A stretch of DNA of 64,000 nt from NCBI GenBank assembly GCA_014843695.1, contig CM026391.1, forward strand, positions 16,117,365 to 16,181,364, given 5' to 3'. Below the pieces are notes generated by a model. It ran no database searches. It worked only from the letters and a program-made list of their open reading frames with translations, and was not told the DNA's origin. A program made the position numbers and the translations under genes. Source of the stretch: Archivesica marissinica. Its lineage: Eukaryota; Mollusca; Bivalvia; Venerida; Vesicomyidae. Of the stretch, positions 40,101 to 49,100 are shown piece after piece; position 1 is the stretch's first letter; each line of letters starts with the position of its first letter.

Positions 40101-43100
40101 CAAAATATTAGTTCGTCTAACGCTCTTGCGCTTATCAGTACTGGCGCATCCCAACCGGCTCTAGTTTGAACACACTCATAAAGTGATCTGGTCATCAGCC
40201 TCGCGATTGAACCCACTACAAATTGCAATGATATTAATTGACCTATTAAACAGGCTACTTTTCTAATAGGAACTATTACTCTACCACTGCTGACATCAGC
40301 AACCATTTGCTCAATGCACGTCAGTGCTGTATTTATTCTGTCATCAGTGACCTTGATAATACCTGAAAACATGTTCCAAACATAGCCTAACCAAATAGCC
40401 GTCCGACTTGGCTGCCAACAACATTTTTCATCTGCAATAAGAAAACCATATCTTATCAGATCTTGTCTAACATAAACACTAGCTTCTAAAGCTGTTTCAA
40501 AAGTTTGAGCTCCACCAAGCCCGTCGTCCAAGAACATGATTACTTTTAATCCTTGCTCTCTCCAGGATTTTACCAATACTTTCAGAATCTTCGTGAACAT
40601 ATAGCCTGCGGTTGAAACCCCAAATGGCAAAACATTATATACGTATTACTTGGTTATACCGTCACTAATCCATGCGAAACCTAAATATGTGCGATGTGCT
40701 GGATATATCATTATATGGTGATATGCGCTTCTAATATCTGCAATCTAAAACAAGCCTTTGCTTACCCTTGCGATTACAAGCAACGGTCAATGGGTTTACT
40801 ACATATGGTTGTGAGCCTACCTCACTAATGCACTGCTTTGCTAGCAGTTTTTGAATTTCTCTTTCTACGAACTTGTCGCTTGCTAACGCTGATCTGTTAT
40901 TTTTTAAACAGATGCTACTTGGCAAAGTTTTGAATGGCAATTTATACCCTTGATTTATAACATCTAAAATGTGCTCATTTGCATTAGTATTTTTCCAATG
41001 CTGCAAACAGCTCTTTAGTCTGCCTATTGGAGAAACATCTCCACTATCCGGTTGCTTAGCAACTACATTCTCCAAATTGGTAACAGGTACTCGTACACGC
41101 CTTACGGCTTGTGGTCTCACGTATTCTCTATGTGACTTATTCAGGTCACACTGACTATCAATCATTTCATAAGACACTGTTGTAAAACAAGTACTTATCT
41201 TTCTTTCGCTCTGTGCCGTGTCTGTAGCCGTGCCTCTGCAGTCAGCTCGCCAATGTCCAGGTTTGCCACACTTGAAACATCTAGTTTAGAATTGATGATT
41301 CTCTCCATATGTGTAAGTATGGAATTTTCCTCCATTCCGGCGCCTAATCGTGTTGTGTATATATGATAACTGCACAAAATTTGATGTTATCTGCACGAAA
41401 TCGTCTAGTAGAATGAATCTTTCAATACCTCTACACACGATATTTATAACACATATACCATGAAAACCCCGTGCAGTAACTGACCAATACTACCACTATA
41501 CGGAATACGTTCCGCGGAAAGACAAATATTTCACGCTATTCTTCGTAACGCGTGAAATGTATAATCTCTTCAGTGGGTGGGGGAGGGGGGTCGCTCATAT
41601 GGGCAACCGGTAGCGACGATAAATAAACGTAAAACACACACACTCGTATCATTTGGGATATTCATTACTTCCAATTTATTCGGCAGGTTACGGGTTAATC
41701 CTTAACTACTCATACTTTTACTTCTTTGCGTTTTTTGACGTGCAACATATCTACATCCCCGCGAGGGGTTCGACATTAGAGGAAGATAGATATAAAGTGA
41801 CCAAGCAAAGAAAGAGCGGAAAAGTTAGTGACCCGACGTAAGACTCGAACCCACGACCTCCCGAACACTAGTCGGACAGCTCTACCAACTGAGCTAGCCG
41901 TGCCGATGTTCTACCCCCGCCGGAATACACTACAGATAGATAGTTAATCCAGCTTGTTAGTACTGTAGATGTTGTTATATTTTGTAGATTTGTGTTGATG
42001 GTGAAGAAAGGTTACAGAAATCCTCCGTACCATAACTGGATGCATGCTTACACTGTGGCTCAGTTCTGCTACCAACTTATCAAAAACCTCAAACTGGAGA
42101 ACAGTCTAGAGTACGTATATAGCCTCTTAGATCTATGGCTACCCTATCCAGAAAGCGTGAACGATGCAGAAGATCCTGCGCCTCTATAGAGCCTGCATCA
42201 ACACCTAAACCTGTGCCTCTATAGAGCCTGTATCAAAACCTAAACCTGTGCCTCTATAGAGCCTGCATCAAAACCTAAACCTGCACCTCTATGGAGCCTG
42301 CATCAACACCTAAACCTGCACCTCTATGGAGCCTGCATCAACACCTAAACCTGCACCTCTATAGAGCCTGTATCAAAACCTAAACCTGTACCTCTATAGA
42401 GCCTGCATCAAAACCTAAACCTGCACCTCTATTGAGCCTGCATCAAAACCGAAACCTGCACCTCTATAGAGCCTGCATCAAACCCTAAACCTGCACCTCT
42501 ATAGAGCCTGCATCAAAACCTGCACCTCTATAGAGCCTGCATCAACACCTAAACCTGCACCTCTATAGAGCCTGCATCAAAACCTAAACCTGTACCTCTA
42601 TAGAGCCTGCATCAAAACCTAAACCTGCACCTCTATTGAGCCTGCATCAAAACCTAAACCTGCACCTCTATAGAGCCTGCATCAAACCCTAAACCTGCAC
42701 CTCTATAGAGCCTGCATCAAAACCTGCACCTCTATAGAGCCTGCATCAACACCTAAACCTGCACCTCTATAGAGCCTGCATCAAAACCTAAACCTGTACC
42801 TCTATAGAGCCTGCATCAAAACCTAAACCTGCACCTCTATTGAGCCTGCATCAAAACCTAAACCTGCACCTCTATAGATCCTGCATCAACACCTAAACCT
42901 GCACCTCTATAGAGCCTGCATCAAAACCTGCACCTCTATAGAGCCTGCATCAACACCTAAACCTGCACCTCTATAGAGCCTGCATCAACACCTAAACCTG
43001 CACCTCTATAGAGCCTGCATCAAACCTAAACCTGCACCTCTATAGAGCCTGCATCAAAGCTTAAACCTGCACCTCTATGGAGCCTGCATCAAAACCTAAA

Positions 43101-46100
43101 CCTGCACCTCTATAGAGCCTGTGTCAAAACCTAAACCTGCACCTCTATAGAGCCTGCATCAAAACCTAATCCTGCACCTCTATACAGCCTGCATCAACAC
43201 CTAAACCTGCACCTCTATAGAGCCTGCACCAACACCTAAACCTGCACCTCTATAGAGCCTGCATCAAAACCTAATCCTGCACCTCTATAGAGCCTGCATC
43301 AAACAACATGCACCTCTATAGAGCCTGCATCAAAACCTAAACCTGCACCTCTATAGAGCCTGCATCAAAACCTAAACATGCACCTCTATAGAGCCTGCAT
43401 CAAAACCTAAACCTGCACCTCTATAGAGCCTGCATCAAAGCCTAAACCGGCATCAAAACCTAAAGCTGCACCTCTATAGAGCCTGCATCAAAACCTAAAC
43501 CTGCACCTCTATAGAGCCTGCATCAAAACCTAAACCTGCACCTCTATAGAGCCTGCATCAAAACCTAAACCTGAAGTATCTAGTAGAGAAACACAACACA
43601 CAAAGAACTGTGCCTGGTAGCATCTTAGAATAGGGGTTCAATGACTGGATATAGTGAAGGGATTCCGTTTAACCCTTAAAATGCTAGTCACAACTAAAGT
43701 TGCTTTTGCAAATAGCATAGAGCCAGCTCAGATGGCACAGCACGCACTGCTGTTTGCTATTCGGATAGTGGCTGATCTGGATCTATGTTGTTTGCACATT
43801 CCATCCAATTTATTCAGCATTGTAAGGGTTAAGGGCTGCTCTCAATAAATATATCATTGCAACCAGAATATAAATCATTTAAATGTTGTACACATATTGC
43901 ACACAATATATAATCATACTTGATTTCGAATTATAAATGTTTGAACCATTAGGCCATAATAAAATAAATCCTAGATTTTCATCCAAAATCGGGGGGTGAA
44001 ATTTTATTTTTTATTTTATATTTTCAGGATATCGATATTTATGCTGATAAAATGGTGTTTTGACAAGATTTTTTTTTTTTTTTCAAATAGTAATAAAAAA
44101 AATCGGGGCGGGCCCTAAAAACGGGGGCGGGCGGGGATGAAAATCTAGGAAATATTTTATTATGGCCTTAGGGAAGTAGAATGTATGCTCCTTAAAGGGA
44201 AGTAGAATGTATGCTCCTTAAAGGGAAGTAGAATGTATGCTCCCTAAAGGGAAGTAGAATGTATGCTCCCTAAAGGGAAGTAGAATGTATGCTCCCTAAA
44301 GAATGTATGCTCCCTAAAGGGAAGTAGAATGTATGCTCCCTAAAGGGAAGTAGAATGTATGCTCCCTAAAGGGAAGTAGAATGTATGCTCCTTAAAGGGA
44401 AGTAGAATGTATGCTCCTTAAAGGGAAGTAGAATGTATGCTCCTTAAAGGGAAGTAGAATGTATGCTCCTTAAAGGGAAGTAGAATGTATGTTCCCTAAA
44501 GGAAAGTAGAATGTATGCTCCTTAAAGGGAAGTAGAATGTATGCTCCCTAAAGGGAAGTAGAATGTATGCTCCCTAAAGGGAAGTAGAATGTATGTTCCT
44601 TAAAGGGAAGTAGAATGTATGCTCCTTAAAGGGAAGTAGAATGTATGCTCCTTAAAGGGAAGTAGAATGTATGCTCCTTAAAGGGAAGTAGAATGTATGC
44701 TCCTTAAAGGGAAGTAGAATGTATGCTCCCTAAAGGGAAGTAGAATCTATGTTCCTTAAAGGGAAGTAGAATGTATGTTCCTTAAAGGGAAGTAGAATGT
44801 ATGCTCCTTAAAGGGAAGTAGAATGTATGTTCCTTAAAGGGAAGTAGAATGTATGCTCCTTAAAGGGAAGTAGAATGTATGTTCCTTAAAGGGAAGTAGA
44901 ATGTATGCTCCTTAAATGTTCCTTAAAGGGAAGTAGAATGTATGCTCCTTAAAGGGAAGTAGAATGTATGTTCCTTGAAGGGAAGTAGAATGTATGTTCC
45001 CTAAAGGGAAGTAGAATGTATGCTCCTTAAAGGGAAGTAGAATGTATGTTCCTTAAAGGGAAGTAGAATGTATATTCCTTAAAGGGAAGTAGAATGTATG
45101 CTTCTTAAAGGGAAGTAGAATGTATGTTCCTTAAAGGGAAGTAGAATGTATGCTCCTTAAAGGGAAGTAGAATGTATGCTCCTTAAAGGGAAGTAGAATG
45201 TATGCTCCTTAAAGGGAAGTAGAATGTATGTTCCTTAAAGGGAAGTAGAATGTATATTCCTTAAAGGGAAGTAGAATGTATGCTTCTTAAAGGGAAGTAG
45301 AATGTATGTTCCTTAAAGGGAAGTAGAATGTATGCTCCTTAAAGGGAAGTAGAATGTATGCTCCTTAAAGGGAAGTAGAATGTATGCTCCTTAATGGGAA
45401 GTAGAATGTATGCTTCTTAAAGGGAAGTAGAATGTATGCTCCTTAAAGGGAAGTAGAATGTATGCTCCTTAAAGGGAAGTAGAATGTATGTTCCTTAAAG
45501 GGAAGTAGAATGTATGTTCCCTAAAGGGAAGTAGAATGTATGCTCCTTAAAGGGAAGTAGAATGTATGTTCCTTAAAGGGAAGTAGAATGTATGCTTCTT
45601 AAAGGGAAGTAGAATGTATGCTCCTTAAAGGGAAGTAGAATGTATGCTCCTTAAAGGGAAGTAGAATGTATGCTCCTTAAAGGGAAGTAGAATGTATGCT
45701 CCTTAAAGGGAAGTAGAATGTATGCTTCTTAAAGGGAAGTAGAATGTATGCTCCTTAAAGGGAAGTAGAATGTATGCTCCTTAAAGGGAAGTAGAATGTA
45801 TGCTCCTTAAAGGGATGTAGAATGTATGCTCCTTAATGGGAAGTAGAATGTATGCTCCTTAATGGGAAGTAGAATGTATGCTTCTTAAAGGGAAGTAGAA
45901 TGTATGCTCCTTAGAGGGAAGTAGATATTTTTTATATATGTTACTATGTTTACTGTTTTTATATTTAATTATTATTTTTTATTTATGTTGCGTTGCTACC
46001 GGTTGCCCATTTGAGCGACGGGCAGTTTACCTAACAACACCTTTCCTGGGCAGGATCCAGCGGTTAACCAGTACTTGGTGCACCAACCTTCGTAAGAAAC

Positions 46101-49100
46101 TGCCAACATTTTCATATAAATGAGACACGGTGTGAGCGGGACAGCTTGTATTGTTCTGGAACCGGCTTCATATATCATTATTCAGGGTTATTGCTTGCTT
46201 GTCCAGTGTAATAGCACCTACTTCCTGTTAGACATCGGCTTCCTCCCACACTTAAGCAGCACTGATCAATTATTTTCTCATATCTTGAACACTTGTAGGA
46301 TTGATTTTTAAAATGAAAGATATTTATATCCCTTGTACAGATCTATTTTAAGACAAATGTTTTCATTTGTTAAATCAAGCAAAGTAGATTAATTGATGGA
46401 AGTTAACTATTAATGTCATGTTTATGTGAACTATTGCCATGTACTCCAGTTTGTAAGAAGGTTGCACATATGTGTTCTGTAAATTGTTTATTTCAGTGAT
46501 ATAGAGATGTCAATAGTTTATTTCAGTACTCAGTAGAGATGTTTATTTCAGTACAGATGTTAATTGTTTATTTCAGTACAGGTGTTTATTGTTTTATTTC
46601 AGAGAAATGTTGTTGCTATGTTTATTTCAGAGATATAGAGATGTTTATTGTTTATTTCAGAGATATAGAGATGTGTATTGTTTATTTCAGAGATATAGAG
46701 ATGTGTATTGTTTATTTCAGAGATATAGAGATGTGTATTGTTTATTTCAGAGATATAGAGATGTGTATTGTTTATTTCAGAGATATAGAGATGTTCTCTC
46801 TATTTATATCATGCTTGTGCCATGATATTGACCATAGAGGAACCAACAATTCTTTCCAGACTGCATCAGTAAGTGTGTAATGTATCTTTCTCCGTCCCAT
46901 TTCTGTCCCATATAGCACACACCATCCTTAACCCTTAACCTGCCAATCACGACTAAAATTCTCTCTCCCTCGTGGCGATGGATTCCATCAGGAATGAGGT
47001 CTCGAGAGTGATTAATATAAGTTGAAATAACTTGTTTCGCAATCGAGCTAAAATAAATTTGTATAAACTAGTCGTTTTTGCAAACAGCATAGAGCCAGAT
47101 CAGACAGCACATTTATATAGCTTCTACGCTGTTTGCTATTCGGATAGTGGAGTTAAAACACTTGTCTGAATAGCAAGCAACATAGATCCTGATCAGACGT
47201 GGCATAACGCCACAGCTTACACCACAGCTGATCTGGATCTATGTTGTTTGCACATTCTGTCCAATTTATTTGGCAGGTTAATGGTTAATATTGTCATATG
47301 GGAATGCCAATTTTGCATTTTAACCTTAAGCAATATCGAGCTCTATTTTGCATTATAACCCGAAGCTTTGCTAGAATCACTTTTAGTTTAGTTTTAACCA
47401 ATTTTAACAAGTTATCCATATAGGCTTTAGGACACAGCACAGGTTGGGGAATACAACTCGACTATCAAGGTTCTAAGTCTCCTGGCAAGCAGTAGTATTA
47501 ACCACTTTGCCACTGGGTCTACTAAAATCATGAAACCTTTATATCCAGATACACCTACCTACAATATAGCCATCTAGTTCCTAGAATATTCCAACTAGTT
47601 TGATATCCAGATACACCTACCTACAATATAGCCGTCTAGTTCCTAGAATATTCCAACTAGTTTGATATCCAGATACACCTACCTACAATATAGCCGTCTA
47701 GTTCCTAGAATATTCCAACTAGTTTGATATCCAGATACACCTACCTACAATATAGCCGTCTAGTTCCTAGAATATTCCAACTAGTTTGATATCCAGATAC
47801 ACCTACCTACAATATAGCCATCTAGTTCCTAGAATATTCCAACTAGTTTGATATCCAGATACACCTACCTACAATATAGCCATCTAGTTCCTAGAATATT
47901 CCAACTAGTTTGATATCCAGATACACCTACCTACAATATAGCCATCTAGTTCCTAGAATATTCCAACTAGTTTGATATCCAGATACACCTACCTACAATA
48001 TAGCCATCTAGTTCCTAGAATATTCCAACTAGTTTGATATCCAGATACACCTACCTACAATATAGCCATCTAGTTCCTAGAATAATCCAGCTTGTGTGAT
48101 ATCCAGATACACCTACCTACAATATAGCCATCTAGTTCCTAGAATAATCCAGCTTGTGTGGTATCCAGATACACCTACCTACAATATAGCCATCTAGTTC
48201 CTAGAATAATCCAGCTTGTGTGATATCCAGATACACCTACCTACAATATAGCCATCTAGTTCCTAGAATAATCCAGCTTGTGTGATATCCAGATACACCT
48301 ACCTACAATATAGCCATCTAGTTCCTAGAATATTCCAACTAGNNNNNNNNNNNNNNNNNNNNNNNNNNNNNNNNNNNNNNNNNNNNNNNNNNNNNNNNNN
48401 NNNNNNNNNNNNNNNNNNNNNNNNNNNNNNNNNNNNNNNNNNNNNNNNNNNNNNNNNNNNNNNNNNNNNNNNNNNNNNNNNNNNNNNNNNNNNNNNNNNN
48501 NNNNNNNNNNNNNNNNNNNNNNNNNNNNNNNNNNNNNNNNNNNNNNNNNNNNNNNNNNNNNNNNNNNNNNNNNNNNNNNNNNNNNNNNNNNNNNNNNNNN
48601 NNNNNNNNNNNNNNNNNNNNNNNNNNNNNNNNNNNNNNNNNNNNNNNNNNNNNNNNNNNNNNNNNNNNNNNNNNNNNNNNNNNNNNNNNNNNNNNNNNNN
48701 NNNNNNNNNNNNNNNNNNNNNNNNNNNNNNNNNNNNNNNNNNNNNNNNNNNNNNNNNNNNNNNNNNNNNNNNNNNNNNNNNNNNNNNNNNNNNNNNNNNN
48801 NNNNNNNNNNNNNNNNNNNNNNNNNNNNNNNNNNNNNNNNNNNNNNNNNNNNNNNNNNNNNNNNNNNNNNNNNNNNNNNNNNNNNNNNNNNNNNNNNNNN
48901 NNNNNNNNNNNNNNNNNNNNNNNNNNNNNNNNNNNNNNNNNNNNNNNNNNNNNNNNNNNNNNNNNNNNNNNNNNNNNNNNNNNNNNNNNNNNNNNNNNNN
49001 NNNNNNNNNNNNNNNNNNNNNNNNNNNNNNNNNNNNNNNNNNNNNNNNNNNNNNNNNNNNNNNNNNNNNNNNNNNNNNNNNNNNNNNNNNNNNNNNNNNN

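Larger units (their letters stand above)
37239..41562 (-). mobile_element. Tyrosine-recombinase retrotransposon (DIRS order, Ngaro/PAT-like), defective
   Basis: On the - strand the order is repeat A1 (41563-41376), ORFs for RT-RNase H and tyrosine recombinase, repeat B1 (38089-38028), repeat A2 (38029-37842), a 445 bp spacer, repeat B2 (37396-37335), and a 96 bp tail. This A-ORFs-BA-B arrangement is the split direct repeat structure known from Ngaro and PAT elements. The insert splits a SINE, which fixes both ends. The 8 bp aatctctt of the SINE is present on both sides. The gag-like ORF is almost gone, and RT and recombinase carry frame breaks, so this copy is not autonomous. A1 and A2 differ at one of 188 bases by my reading, which suggests a young insertion. 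Confidence 0.87.

Noticed and set aside
41834..41906. Functional tRNA-Thr gene
   Set aside because: The acceptor stem has a mismatch, there is no T-run terminator directly after it, and it continues into a SINE-like body.
43952..44167. Possible exon after ttttatattttcag inside the TTA-flanked element
   Set aside because: The frame hits a stop within ten codons in the phase needed, and the sequence lies between transposon-like inverted repeats.
46539..46880. Reading 46539-46880 as a separate small gene
   Set aside because: It is the acceptor-bearing repeat read through into PDE2A exon 9. The real exon starts at 46781.
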